Origin: Burkholderiales bacterium
GTDB lineage: Bacteria > Pseudomonadota > Gammaproteobacteria > Burkholderiales > Burkholderiaceae_B
DNA: 64,000 bases
NCBI GenBank assembly: GCA_021299735.1
Contig: JAJTEM010000013.1
Coordinates: 1 to 64,000 of the forward strand
Reading direction: 5' to 3'
Shown: positions 14,868 through 22,960 of the stretch, piece by piece
Position numbering within the stretch: position 1 is the first letter of the stretch
How the letters are laid out: every line of letters begins with the position of its first letter
The notes under the pieces: generated by a model
What the model saw: only the letters and a program-made list of their open reading frames with translations
Database searches by the model: none
Told to the model about the DNA's origin: nothing
Made by a program: the position numbers and the translations under genes

Positions 14868-14900
14868 GTGACCCTGAAGTGAACAACGGCGTGACCCTGA
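14868..14900. repeat. Paired GTGACCCTGA direct repeats
   Basis: GTGACCCTGA occurs at 14868-14877 and again at 14891-14900, a 23-bp period. This is on the 5' side of the radical SAM gene and directly abuts the attC of the next cassette. The period is close to that of the repeat at 13706-13753 on the other side of the gene. Confidence 0.5.
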
Positions 14901-14901
14901 C

Positions 14902-14959
14902 GTCTAACGAATGAATTCAGCGGCCGCCATAGGCAGTCCGCTGCAATGATGGGTTAGGT
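14902..14959 (-). repeat. attC site of the first (attI-proximal) cassette
   Basis: Cores GTCTAAC (14902-14908) and GTTAGGT (14953-14959) flank a short dyad (CAGCGGCCGCCATAGGCAGTCCGCTG region). It is about 58 bp, the shortest class in the array. Confidence 0.85.
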
Positions 14960-15399
14960 CACCGGCAACGAGTATGACCACTGACGTACGAACCATTTTT
15001 TCTGCGATAGCCGGACACGTAGTGACAATTCGACGATCTCGTCGGTGCTGATGTAACCAACGGCTTTCTCGGACCCCATTCACAAGGATGTCCATCGCCA
15101 TCCGCGTCGAGATATGTGTGGCCGGCACTCAGTAAAGCATATGCCTCCGCCTCCGCCAAACCAGAACATGAATACGTGCGGGAAAGATTTGCCCAATCAG
15201 GAGTCATTGATTGACCAGTTTGCGCGGACGGTGGTGTATTTCCAGGCTTGCGTGACGAACCTTGAGGTGCAATTAACGGTGAACTCTCCGAGCCCGCTGG
15301 CTTGTTGGTACTCGGTGTATTGAGTTGAGTAGAAGTGTGCGCAGCACAGCCAAGCAGTAGGATCGTGACAAGTACAAGGCTCGTAGCTTGGACAACCAT
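14959..15399 (-). CDS. Excalibur-domain lipoprotein
   Basis: The 146-residue protein starts with a lipoprotein signal (LVTILLLGC, lipidated Cys18) and a Ser/Thr/Pro-rich linker. It then carries an Excalibur calcium-binding motif (YLDADGDGHPCEWG, the conserved DxDxDGxxCE) with an upstream Cys in SCSGLAEAEAY. It closes with a YVSGYRRKNGSYVSGHTRCR motif seen in small secreted proteins. It is the cassette nearest attI, so it should be the most strongly expressed. A surface-bound, Ca2+-binding role is inferred. Confidence 0.85.
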   Translation of the reverse strand: MVVQATSLVLVTILLLGCAAHTSTQLNTPSTNKPAGSESSPLIAPQGSSRKPGNTPPSAQTGQSMTPDWANLSRTYSCSGLAEAEAYALLSAGHTYLDADGDGHPCEWGPRKPLVTSAPTRSSNCHYVSGYRRKNGSYVSGHTRCR

Positions 15400-15412
15400 G
15401 GCTTCTCCCGCG

Positions 15413-15419
15413 ACCTAAC
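15413..15419 (-). other. attI-like core at the head of the array
   Basis: ACCTAAC here (GTTAGGT on the minus strand) is a lone core site with no partner dyad. It sits between the first cassette gene and the integrase remnant, where the integron attachment site attI belongs. The extent of attI towards 15,480 cannot be fixed from sequence. Confidence 0.6.
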
Positions 15420-15486
15420 TAGTTTTATCGAACAATAACGGCGATATCCATTTATCCGAACATCACCCCTGTGGCTACCCAACCGA

Positions 15487-15755
15487 GTGAGTTCCTTCAC
15501 AACCGAAAAAACCTACGTCTATTGGGTTCGGTTTTACATTCGGTTTCACAACTTGCAGCACCCGGCAGAAATGTCTGCTGCACAAGTTGAAGCATTCTTG
15601 CAGTACCTCAGTGTTAAACGAAAGGTTTCGGCATCAACACACAAACAGGCATTGTCGGCACTACTCTTTCTCTAGCCTGTGCATTTAGTAACCTCGAAGG
15701 ATTTCACCTTCTGGTAGCAAAGCTCATGCAAGGTGTAGGAATGGGAATTAGGCTA
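15487..15755 (+). pseudogene. intI: Integron integrase remnant
   Basis: The frame from the GTG at 15487 encodes about 62 residues matching the N-terminal SAM-like domain of IntI (TEKTYVYWVRFYIRFHN, HPAEMSAAQVEAFLQYL, VSASTHKQALSALLFL). It then hits a TAG at 15673. About 20 bp later, in a different frame (15693-15755), LEGFHLLVAKLMQGVGMGIR matches the IntI segment that contains the first catalytic Arg region. The linking segment and everything downstream, including the catalytic HxxR and Tyr, are missing. The extreme N-terminus is also lost. It is oriented away from the cassettes, as in all integrons. It cannot encode an active recombinase. Confidence 0.85.
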
Positions 15756-15979
15756 ACTTTCTCGATCCACCATGGCTACCGCAGGCCAGTACCAAAGCCA
15801 ATGTGCCAAGCAGCGATGAAATTGCAATAGTTTCAGAATGTAAATTAATCGGTATTCAACAGCAAGCTGGCTACCCCGTTCAGCCAGTATCCCGCGAATG
15901 AAGAAGTACTTGAAACCCTTGCCAAGCCTTGTTGTTCTTGACAGGCCAAAGTGCACCACCCCACATTTGCAGGGGGTGA
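15756..15979. other. Intergenic remnant, no gene supported
   Basis: Between the integrase remnant and ccmH I see no gene that can be defended. A 91-codon minus-strand frame crosses the region, but it overlaps ccmH and matches nothing I know. The stretch may be decayed integron or flanking DNA. Confidence 0.5.
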
Positions 15980-16390
15980 TTATTCGTCTGCTTTGTTTTT
16001 GGTTTCCGCGTACAGTTTCTCTGCCCACTGTGCGTTTGCATCAACCACAGCGGCTTTGGCTTCGCCAGCACCCTTGCCCTTGCCCACTTTGCGGGCCAGC
16101 ACCACAGCAACTACCAACACCACAAATGGCCCCAGCCACAGCACGGCGTTTTCCATGCTGTAAGCAGGTTTGTAAATTACAAATTCGCCGTAGCGGTCTT
16201 GCATGAAGCTTTTAATCTCTTCGTTGGTTTTACCAGCGCGAATTTGCTCCGCCACTTTTTGTTTTAAGTCGACTGCAAGGGAGGCATGTGAATCGGCCAG
16301 CGATTGGTTCTGGCAAACCAGGCAGCGCAGTTCGCTGGCTACTTCTTTGTACTGCTCTTTTTCAGCGGCGTTTAGGTCGTTCACATTCAT
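15980..16390 (-). CDS. ccmH: CcmH/CcmL heme-lyase subunit, no visible signal peptide
   Basis: The protein carries the CcmH redox motif LRCLVCQNQSLADS near residue 22, the helical domain that follows it (DLKQKVAEQIRAGKTNEEI) and a C-terminal membrane helix (AVLWLGPFVVLVVAVVLA). CcmH reduces the apocytochrome CxxCH thiols in the periplasm. Family members normally begin with a cleaved signal peptide. Here the only start is the ATG that overlaps the ccmG stop (ATGA), followed by MNVNDLNAAEKEQYKEVA, and an in-frame stop lies four codons upstream. The protein is thus shortened at its N-terminus, and its export route is unclear. It is the last gene of the ccm operon. Confidence 0.9.
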   Translation of the reverse strand: MNVNDLNAAEKEQYKEVASELRCLVCQNQSLADSHASLAVDLKQKVAEQIRAGKTNEEIKSFMQDRYGEFVIYKPAYSMENAVLWLGPFVVLVVAVVLARKVGKGKGAGEAKAAVVDANAQWAEKLYAETKNKADE

Positions 16391-16956
16391 CGGGAAGCCT
16401 CAATGGCAGGCGTTGCCATGCTGTCAAAGTAATTGGCAGGTATGGGGCCAACCTGCTTGTGAATAATGGTGTTGTTGGCGTTGAGTAAAAAAGTTTCAGG
16501 TACGCCATACACACCCAGTTCAATGCCGTACTGGCCTTGCTGGTCAACCAACACCATATCGTAGGGGTTGCCGTATTGGGCAAGCCAGCGGCGGGTGTTG
16601 GCAATGTCGTCTTTATAGGCCAAGCCCACCAGTTTTATTTTTTTCTCTTTGGCCAAGGCAATAAAATGCGGGTGTTCCACAAGGCAGGCCTGGCACCAAG
16701 AGGCAAACACATTCAGCACCCAAGGCTGGCCTTTTAATTCATCAATATTTTGCAGGGTTTGAATGTCGGTAAGCTGCACAGAACCGGCTTCTGGTCCGCT
16801 GAAACTGAGCACCGGCAACACCACTGCAGGGGCAGGTTTGCCAATTAATGCGGAGGGTAGTTTTTTAGGGTCTAGCCACAAACCGCGCAGCAAAAACACA
16901 CCTAAAAACAGCAACACCAAAATTGGCAAATATAGGCGCAAACGTTTTTTGATCAT
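16387..16956 (-). CDS. ccmG: CcmG/DsbE thiol-disulfide oxidoreductase
   Basis: An N-terminal membrane anchor (residues about 8-24) is followed by a thioredoxin-like domain with the active site WCQAC in NVFASWCQACLVEHP. The cis-Pro region GVYGVPETFLL and the family insert LVGLAYKDDIANTR are also present. CcmG keeps the CcmH and apocytochrome cysteines reduced in the periplasm, using electrons from a DsbD-type donor that is not encoded in this window. The start overlaps the ccmF stop and the stop overlaps the ccmH start, so translation is coupled. Confidence 0.95.
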   Translation of the reverse strand: MIKKRLRLYLPILVLLFLGVFLLRGLWLDPKKLPSALIGKPAPAVVLPVLSFSGPEAGSVQLTDIQTLQNIDELKGQPWVLNVFASWCQACLVEHPHFIALAKEKKIKLVGLAYKDDIANTRRWLAQYGNPYDMVLVDQQGQYGIELGVYGVPETFLLNANNTIIHKQVGPIPANYFDSMATPAIEASR

Positions 16957-18944
16957 GCGGTCACCTTGTTTTTTCCGGGGCGGTAGCGGCGATCAAACAC
17001 GGTAATCAAACCACCCAATGCCATTAGCGCGCAACCCCACCATATCAGGTTGATCAAGGGTTTGTAATACAGGCGCACTCCCCACGCCCCGGCATTGCTG
17101 CTGCTTTGAACCGCATCGCCCAGGCCAACATACACATCTGAAAACCAGTCGCTGTGTATTGCGGCTTCGGTCATGATTTGTTCAGAACTTTGGTAGCGGC
17201 GCTTTTCTGGTTCAAGCAAGTGAATTACGTTGCCACTGCCACGCGTTAATTCAAACACGCCGAGCGCGGCCACGTGGTTTTGCCTTTGCACGGAATCAAC
17301 ACCAATGAAGGTTACGCGCCATGGGCCAATTTCAGAAGTTTCGCCCGGCTTTAACACCGCATCGGTTTCGGTTTCAAACGTTTTTACCCAGCTAACACCC
17401 ACCACGAAAACTGCTACGCCCAAATGCGCAAGCACCATGCCCCAATAGGAAAGTGACAAGCGGCGCATGCGGTAAAGCAAACCGCTTTCAGGAATGGCTG
17501 CACCTGCTTTGCGTGTTGCCGCCGCAGCATGAGCCAATGTGGCCACCGCCATAAACACGGCACACACCACACCAATGGCCCACAGCAGGCTGAAATAACC
17601 ATGAAACAACGCTGCCCCCAGCAACACCAACACGGATGCACCCAGGGCCACTGCGCCGGGTTTTAAGTACTGCGCAAGCGGTGTTTCGCGCCAGCGGGAA
17701 TCGGGGCCAAGGGCCATTAGCAACACGGCGGGCAATAAAATTGGGGCGAACATGGCTTCGAAATAAGGTTGGCCTACTGACATTTTTCTGCCACCAATTA
17801 CTTCAACCACTAGTGGGTAGAGTGTGCCCAGCATTACAGCAACCAGTGCGGCGCTCATTAACACATTGTTCGACAGCAACAGCGATTCTCGCCCTGTGCT
17901 TTTGAAGTTGCCACCCTGCCCCACCTCGCCTGTTTTAAGGGCATACAAAATGTAGGAAGCACCCACCACAATAAACAGCAAGGCGAGAATGAACACGCCG
18001 CGCTCGGGGTCGGTTGCAAATGCGTGCACGGAAGTAAGCACGCCAGAACGCACAAGGAATGTGCCCAACAGCGACAAGGCAAACGTTGTCAGTGCTAGCA
18101 GAAGGGTCCAGCTTTTCAGGGCGCCTCGTTTTTCTGAAACAGCAAGCGAATGAATAAGCGCGGTACCCGCCAGCCAAGGCATAAGTGATGCATTTTCTAC
18201 GGGGTCCCAAAACCACCAGCCACCCCAACCCAATTCCCGGTAAGCCCACCAGCTGCCCAAGGCGATGCCCATGGTGAGAAAAGCCCAGGCCACGTTGGTC
18301 CATGGGCGGCTCCAGCGGGCCCAGGTCATGTCGAAGCGGCCTTCAAGCAAACCTGCCACAGCAAAAGCAAAAGTAACCGCAAAACCCACATAGCCCATGT
18401 ACAGCAGGGGTGGGTGAATAATCATGCCGATGTCTTGCAGCAGCGGGTTCAAATCGCGACCATCTACGGGTGCGGGGTTCAGGTATTCAAAGGGGTTGCT
18501 GGCAATAAGCAGGTAAAGCAGAAAGCCCACCAGCACCAATTGCAGGGTGGCCAGTACACGCACTTTAAAGCAGGCTGACACTTCAAACTTGGCCCAGGCC
18601 ACGGCTTGAGTCCACCCAGCGAACATAAGCACCCAAAGCAGGAAGGAGCCTTCATGAGAACCCCAGCTTGCTGCCACTTTGTAAAAAACCGGCAAGGACA
18701 GATTGGAGTTTTCTGCAACGTTGCGAACCGAAAAGTCGCTGATGATGAATGAATACACCAGCCCTATAAAAGCTATGCTGACCAGCCCGGTTACCAGCAG
18801 CACATTTCGCTGAACCGACTTCAGCAAAGGCACAGCGGGGGAATGGCTGTACACACCACGCACCGCTGCAAAACTTGCCACGGCACCAAACAGGGCCAAC
18901 ACGGTGGCCAGGGCCAAACTAAACTGGGATATGAATGCGATCAC
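16953..18944 (-). CDS. ccmF: CcmF cytochrome c heme lyase
   Basis: The 663-residue polytopic protein has the CcmF hallmarks: about 15 membrane helices, the Trp-rich heme-handling WWD motif (GWGGWWFWDPVENASLMPW near residue 230-250), and conserved His residues in ASWGSHEGS and MIIHPPLLYMG. CcmF transfers heme from holo-CcmE to apocytochrome c with CcmH and CcmI. It starts with GTG overlapping the ccmE stop (GTGA). Full length. Confidence 0.97.
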   Translation of the reverse strand: MIAFISQFSLALATVLALFGAVASFAAVRGVYSHSPAVPLLKSVQRNVLLVTGLVSIAFIGLVYSFIISDFSVRNVAENSNLSLPVFYKVAASWGSHEGSFLLWVLMFAGWTQAVAWAKFEVSACFKVRVLATLQLVLVGFLLYLLIASNPFEYLNPAPVDGRDLNPLLQDIGMIIHPPLLYMGYVGFAVTFAFAVAGLLEGRFDMTWARWSRPWTNVAWAFLTMGIALGSWWAYRELGWGGWWFWDPVENASLMPWLAGTALIHSLAVSEKRGALKSWTLLLALTTFALSLLGTFLVRSGVLTSVHAFATDPERGVFILALLFIVVGASYILYALKTGEVGQGGNFKSTGRESLLLSNNVLMSAALVAVMLGTLYPLVVEVIGGRKMSVGQPYFEAMFAPILLPAVLLMALGPDSRWRETPLAQYLKPGAVALGASVLVLLGAALFHGYFSLLWAIGVVCAVFMAVATLAHAAAATRKAGAAIPESGLLYRMRRLSLSYWGMVLAHLGVAVFVVGVSWVKTFETETDAVLKPGETSEIGPWRVTFIGVDSVQRQNHVAALGVFELTRGSGNVIHLLEPEKRRYQSSEQIMTEAAIHSDWFSDVYVGLGDAVQSSSNAGAWGVRLYYKPLINLIWWGCALMALGGLITVFDRRYRPGKNKVTA

Positions 18945-19348
18945 TGCTCAACTCCAGGTGGCATGTAGTCTTCATCGTGTTTGGCCAAAACTTCCGAGGC
19001 CACAAAAGTGGTGCCATCCCATTGGCCATCTGCAACCACACCAGTTCCTTCTTTGAACAGGTCGGGAACAATGCCGGTGAATTCAACGGGTACTTTGTTG
19101 TTCATGTCGCTAACCACAAAGCGAACTTTGAGTGAATCGGCTTCGCGTTGAACGCTGCCCACTTCCACCATGCCGCCCAAGCGATAGGTTTTTTCGCCTT
19201 TGGGCACTTCACCGCCCAGTATTTGTGTGGGTGTGTAGAAAAAAACAAGGTTCTCGTTAAACACCTTCACCAAGGCAATACCAAAACCCAAAGCCACCAC
19301 CACAATGGCGGCCAGCCATGCAGCCCTGTGTGTGCGTGCGCTACTCAT
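18941..19348 (-). CDS. ccmE: CcmE heme chaperone
   Basis: The 135-residue periplasmic chaperone has an N-terminal membrane anchor (WLAAIVVVALGFGIALV) and an OB-fold domain (YRLGGMVEVGSVQRE, then VRFVVSDMNNKVPVEF). The C-terminal LAKHDEDYMPPG places His124 and Tyr128 as in the family, where the His binds heme covalently. It receives heme from CcmC and passes it to CcmF. It is coupled to ccmD upstream by an ATGA-type overlap. Confidence 0.96.
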   Translation of the reverse strand: MSSARTHRAAWLAAIVVVALGFGIALVKVFNENLVFFYTPTQILGGEVPKGEKTYRLGGMVEVGSVQREADSLKVRFVVSDMNNKVPVEFTGIVPDLFKEGTGVVADGQWDGTTFVASEVLAKHDEDYMPPGVEQ

Positions 19349-19539
19349 TGCTTAACCCCTTCATTGATCACCCCTTGCTCAAGCCCGGCCATTCGATTGT
19401 CACGCTTTTTCTGGCGCACCAAATCGGTTTTACTGGGGCCTGCACGGTTTGCCAGTGCGGCGTCCAACACCATAATCAACAGGCTTACGCCAACACAAAC
19501 CCATACTGTTTGCCATGCATCCAGAACCATTTCTTTCAA
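19345..19539 (-). CDS. ccmD: CcmD, small membrane subunit
   Basis: This 64-residue protein has one N-terminal membrane helix (TVWVCVGVSLLIMVLDAAL) and a charged cytoplasmic tail (LVRQKKRDNR). That is the CcmD pattern, and the gene sits in the usual place between ccmC and ccmE. CcmD helps release holo-CcmE from the CcmABC complex. Recognition rests on position and topology, since the family is poorly conserved. Confidence 0.9.
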   Translation of the reverse strand: MKEMVLDAWQTVWVCVGVSLLIMVLDAALANRAGPSKTDLVRQKKRDNRMAGLEQGVINEGVKQ

Positions 19540-19542
19540 CCT

Positions 19543-20235
19543 TTAAAGCCAACGCCTTTGTACCAACAAGCGCCGCGCACGGTTTAACACTGTGCTGGCA
19601 CAAATTAACCAAAAACCCAACACGCTTAGCCACATACCCATGGCAATGTCGGGATGAATTCTGCTTCCACTCATCGATACGCTGTAGCCTTGATGAAGCG
19701 TATTCCAGAACACAACTGACAAATAAATAAGGGGAATGTTCACTGCGCCAATTAAAAGGCCAACTGCCAAAACACGATCGGCTTTGGCCGGGTTGTTGCT
19801 CAACTGGCCCAGTGCAATCAACCCCAAATAAATGAACAGCAGCAAAAGTTCGGAGGTCATTCGTGCATCCCACACCCAGTAGGTGCCCCAGGTTGGCTTG
19901 CCCCAAAGCGCACCTGTAACCAAGGCCAAGGCGGTCATCCACGCACCGGTGGGCAGCATGGCACGCATCATGACCGCTGATACATCGCTGCGGTAAACCC
20001 AGTTCAAACACGCATAGGCACAGGCCACAAGGTACAGAAACATCGACATCCACGCGGCGGGCACATGCACGTAAATGGCCCGGTAAACCTCGCCTTGCTG
20101 CACATCAACTGGCGCCAAAAACAAACCGGTGTACAAACCAAAACCCAACAACAACACACCAGCTGCAAGCAGCCATAACCACAGCCTGCTGGCCAGTGCA
20201 TGAAATTTTGGTGGGGACGCCAACTGTGCAAACAT
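19543..20235 (-). CDS. ccmC: CcmC heme-handling protein
   Basis: Six membrane helices flank the WWD-type motif (WGTYWVWDARMTSELLL) and the conserved His in YVHVPAAWMS, both needed to attach heme to CcmE. The frame extends to 20292, but MFAQLASPPKF at 20235 is the better start by length. It begins 2 bp after the ccmAB stop. It works with CcmAB and CcmD in the inner membrane. Confidence 0.95.
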   Translation of the reverse strand: MFAQLASPPKFHALASRLWLWLLAAGVLLLGFGLYTGLFLAPVDVQQGEVYRAIYVHVPAAWMSMFLYLVACAYACLNWVYRSDVSAVMMRAMLPTGAWMTALALVTGALWGKPTWGTYWVWDARMTSELLLLFIYLGLIALGQLSNNPAKADRVLAVGLLIGAVNIPLIYLSVVFWNTLHQGYSVSMSGSRIHPDIAMGMWLSVLGFWLICASTVLNRARRLLVQRRWL

Positions 20236-20237
20236 CG

Positions 20238-21554
20238 CTATTCCTGTATTAAACCAACAATGCGCCTGGCCACCACTGGCCCAAGCAAACAACCCAACAA
20301 ACCAAGGCTTGCCAATACAGCAAGCGGTGCAATTGCGCTGCGCCCCATGGTGGCGGCCTGACTGGCCTCAAGCCCAAAAATAAGCACCGGCACCAACAAT
20401 GGCAAAGCGAGCAAATAAACCAGAACAGCACCACCGCGGGTTAGCATAACCAGCAATGCGATTAGGCCCAACAAGGGCGCCACTGCCCAAATACCTGCGG
20501 TCAACGCCAAGGCCAGGTCAAGGGTTTGTGCAGAATTCAAACCCAGCTGCAAAGCCACCAAGCCAGTAACCGGAACCAGTACCAGTACTTGGCAGAAAAC
20601 CAGAAAAACAATTCGCACCAGCCAATACAAAGCAGTGTTGTCGGGATTAAGGCCTGCTAAAAAACCAAGCCACCCCACGCGATGGTCTTCTGCAAACCAG
20701 TCTTTGGCGCCCAACAACAAGGCAAGCAACAAACTAACCCACACTGCCACTTGCGCAAATTCGGCACTGGGCTTTCCCAGCCCGATTCCGAAAAAACTAA
20801 GAACCATCCAGTGAAACAAGGCGCCCCAAAGCAAAGCTTGTGGATTGCCCAAAGCAACTGCCCAATCGCGTTTCAACAGCGCGGGCAAGGTAACCTTAAC
20901 GGAATGGGCCTGAAGCTGGGAGTGTTCAACTACGGTGTGCGTTGCAAATTCTCCAGTCAATTTGCCGTTCTCAAGAGTGCCCTGCTTTACCGGTGCGGCA
21001 AGGTGCTGTGCCAATAAGGCTGCATCTACGTGCGTGGCCATGAACACAATGCCACCGCGCTGAAAATGGGTGCCCACTGCACGGGCCAGGGTGGCAACAC
21101 CTTCGTGGTCTAGCGCATTCAAGGGCTCATCAAGCAACCAAACTTTGAAGTTGCCTGCCAGCAAGTTGCACAAACCCAAACGCGCGCGTTGCCCGGAAGA
21201 AAGCGTGCCGATACGTTCGAACTGCCAATTGGCCAGGCCCACCTGCTCCAGCAATGGCTCAACTTGGTGTGCACCAACACCCAGGTGTTGCAATACAATT
21301 TTCAAATGAGTGTCGACCAGCAATTCATCGCGCAAACCAAATTCGGGTTTGAACAACACGCAAACGCCAGGCATGGAATTGCTCATCAATCTGAGCAAGG
21401 TTGATTTTCCAACGCCATTTCCACCGCGAATTACATTAACTTCGCCAGGCTTTAAGGCAAACCCAATTGGCCCCGACAGCACCACGCCCGCCGCTTCCAG
21501 CTTGGGCGTTGTCACTTGCAGGCATGTGGCAGACAGCGAAATTTGCATCGTCAC
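20238..21554 (-). CDS. ccmAB: Fused CcmA-CcmB heme ABC exporter
   Basis: One 438-residue frame joins two proteins that are normally separate. Residues 1-205 are the CcmA ATPase: Walker A GGNGVGKST (44-52), signature LSSGQ (118-122), Walker B VWLLDEP (138-144) and the switch His in ATHVDAALL. Residues about 215-438 are CcmB, with six membrane helices beginning LPALLKRDWAVALGNP. No stop or start separates them. The complex uses ATP hydrolysis to release holo-CcmE. The start is a GTG overlapping the ccmI stop, or an ATG six bases downstream. Fusion should fix the subunit ratio at 1:1. Confidence 0.93.
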   Translation of the reverse strand: MTMQISLSATCLQVTTPKLEAAGVVLSGPIGFALKPGEVNVIRGGNGVGKSTLLRLMSNSMPGVCVLFKPEFGLRDELLVDTHLKIVLQHLGVGAHQVEPLLEQVGLANWQFERIGTLSSGQRARLGLCNLLAGNFKVWLLDEPLNALDHEGVATLARAVGTHFQRGGIVFMATHVDAALLAQHLAAPVKQGTLENGKLTGEFATHTVVEHSQLQAHSVKVTLPALLKRDWAVALGNPQALLWGALFHWMVLSFFGIGLGKPSAEFAQVAVWVSLLLALLLGAKDWFAEDHRVGWLGFLAGLNPDNTALYWLVRIVFLVFCQVLVLVPVTGLVALQLGLNSAQTLDLALALTAGIWAVAPLLGLIALLVMLTRGGAVLVYLLALPLLVPVLIFGLEASQAATMGRSAIAPLAVLASLGLLGCLLGPVVARRIVGLIQE

Positions 21555-22831
21555 TTCGCAGAGGCTTCAGGCAAGGTAAGTGCAACACTGGTTGCAGATT
21601 GATTCAAACCAAGCGTTTGCCAACTCGACTCGATATCACCAGCACCGGTTTGCGCCACGCCTTGAATCGACAAGCGCGCTTGGAGGTAAACCTTGTCGGG
21701 CAAATTGCCAAGCACACCTTCCTGAATGAAATCACCGGGACCAATTCGAACAGCCTGTTCGCCTGCGGTTAGCTGTGATGCAGGCACGCGAACCACAGCC
21801 AGTGGCATGCCGGGGCCAGCCTGGGCTTTCAGGAATACAAACAACGCTGAATTTTGACCAAGGCTTTTCAAAGCGGAAGCCGGAATTTTTACATTCACAG
21901 TGGCAAGCGTGTCGGCTGGCGCAGCGGCGGAATCTGGCGCCGGGCCCTGAGCCGGGTTTGATGATGAGTTCTTCAGGCTGGCCTGCTGAACCTGGCTAAG
22001 CAACTGCCAGTAAACCTGTGCTTTGTTCTGGTCGCCAGCCTGCTCTGCTGCACTGGCCGCCAGGGCAAGTGCCTTTTCATGGCGTGGGTCACTTTGCAAC
22101 GCTGCCGCAATGTATGTTTCGGGTTCACCTGCCAGTTGCCGGCCTTGCGCCATCGCGGTCATGTCGGCCAAGTCGGCGAGAATGTCAGGATGACCCGGGG
22201 TTAATTCAAGCGCCTTTTTCAGCGCGTTGGCGCTTTCAAGGAAATTGGACATGGAGGCGTGCGTGCGCGCCAGCAACACCCAGCCACGCAAATCATCGGG
22301 CTGCTCTGCAAGCCTGGCTTTTAAACCTGCAAGTCGGTCTTCAAGGCTTGCGCCATCACCGGGGTGGCCAGCGGAGGCGGTAACCGCTTGATCAACATTG
22401 GGCGCTGATCGGCTGGCAGAGTTCAATTCAGGCCACTTGAATGCACCTGCGTGTATTGCGCCGATGAAGTGAGTGAACAAAACCGCCAATCCCAAACTTA
22501 CTGCAATCAACCAAGGCATGGTTGCAGGTGTAAGGCATGCCAAACCGGGGGCAGAGGTGCCAGCCGAGGCCATGTGCGGTTTGCTTTCACTGGCCATGCT
22601 TAGCCAGTTGTCGATCAGTACCTGTTTGCTCGAAGCATCGAGCGTGGGGTCTGTTTCAATTTCCTGACGCCGGTTCAAAAAGGCACGCCACTCGGGCGAG
22701 TCTTCTACGGTTCCTACCCCGTTGGTGGTTTTTTGACCATTGGAGAAAAAAAATCCGCTCCAAGCAAAATATAGGGAAAATACTAGAAAAAACAGGAAGA
22801 TAAAGCCCACAAAGGCCACGCCAAGACTCAA
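21551..22831 (-). CDS. ccmI: CcmI/CycH-type apocytochrome chaperone
   Basis: Two N-terminal membrane helices (residues about 5-28 and 104-122) flank a cytoplasmic loop with the CcmI-typical EWRAFLNRRQEIETDPTLD helix. A periplasmic TPR region follows (DDLRGWVLLARTHASMSN, then ALELTPGHPDILADLADMTA) and a C-terminal beta domain (TVNVKIPASALKSLG). CcmI delivers apocytochrome to CcmF and CcmH. The frame begins with TTG at 22831 after a GGGGG stretch, and the exact start is uncertain. It is the promoter-proximal gene of the operon here, whereas many operons place it last. Confidence 0.88.
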   Translation of the reverse strand: MSLGVAFVGFIFLFFLVFSLYFAWSGFFFSNGQKTTNGVGTVEDSPEWRAFLNRRQEIETDPTLDASSKQVLIDNWLSMASESKPHMASAGTSAPGLACLTPATMPWLIAVSLGLAVLFTHFIGAIHAGAFKWPELNSASRSAPNVDQAVTASAGHPGDGASLEDRLAGLKARLAEQPDDLRGWVLLARTHASMSNFLESANALKKALELTPGHPDILADLADMTAMAQGRQLAGEPETYIAAALQSDPRHEKALALAASAAEQAGDQNKAQVYWQLLSQVQQASLKNSSSNPAQGPAPDSAAAPADTLATVNVKIPASALKSLGQNSALFVFLKAQAGPGMPLAVVRVPASQLTAGEQAVRIGPGDFIQEGVLGNLPDKVYLQARLSIQGVAQTGAGDIESSWQTLGLNQSATSVALTLPEASAK

Positions 22832-22960
22832 TTGTTAACCCCCAGACATGAAGTAGGGATACTAACATCACCAATCATGACGTAACATTGACGACCATAC
22901 AGAAATTAGCGTAAACCCTGAGCAGCATTACCTCTGACCATTTGCCTAGGCGCTGAACAC
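22832..22960. promoter_or_regulatory. Divergent intergenic region between ccm and multiheme operons
   Basis: This 129-bp gap must hold the promoters of both divergent operons. On the plus strand, TTGACG at 22889-22894 is a fair -35 element but its -10 partner is weak. No clear operator dyad is visible. Confidence 0.5.

Noticed and set aside
15753-16028. 91-codon minus-strand frame between the integrase remnant and ccmH
   Set aside because: It overlaps ccmH, has no clear RBS and matches no family I know.
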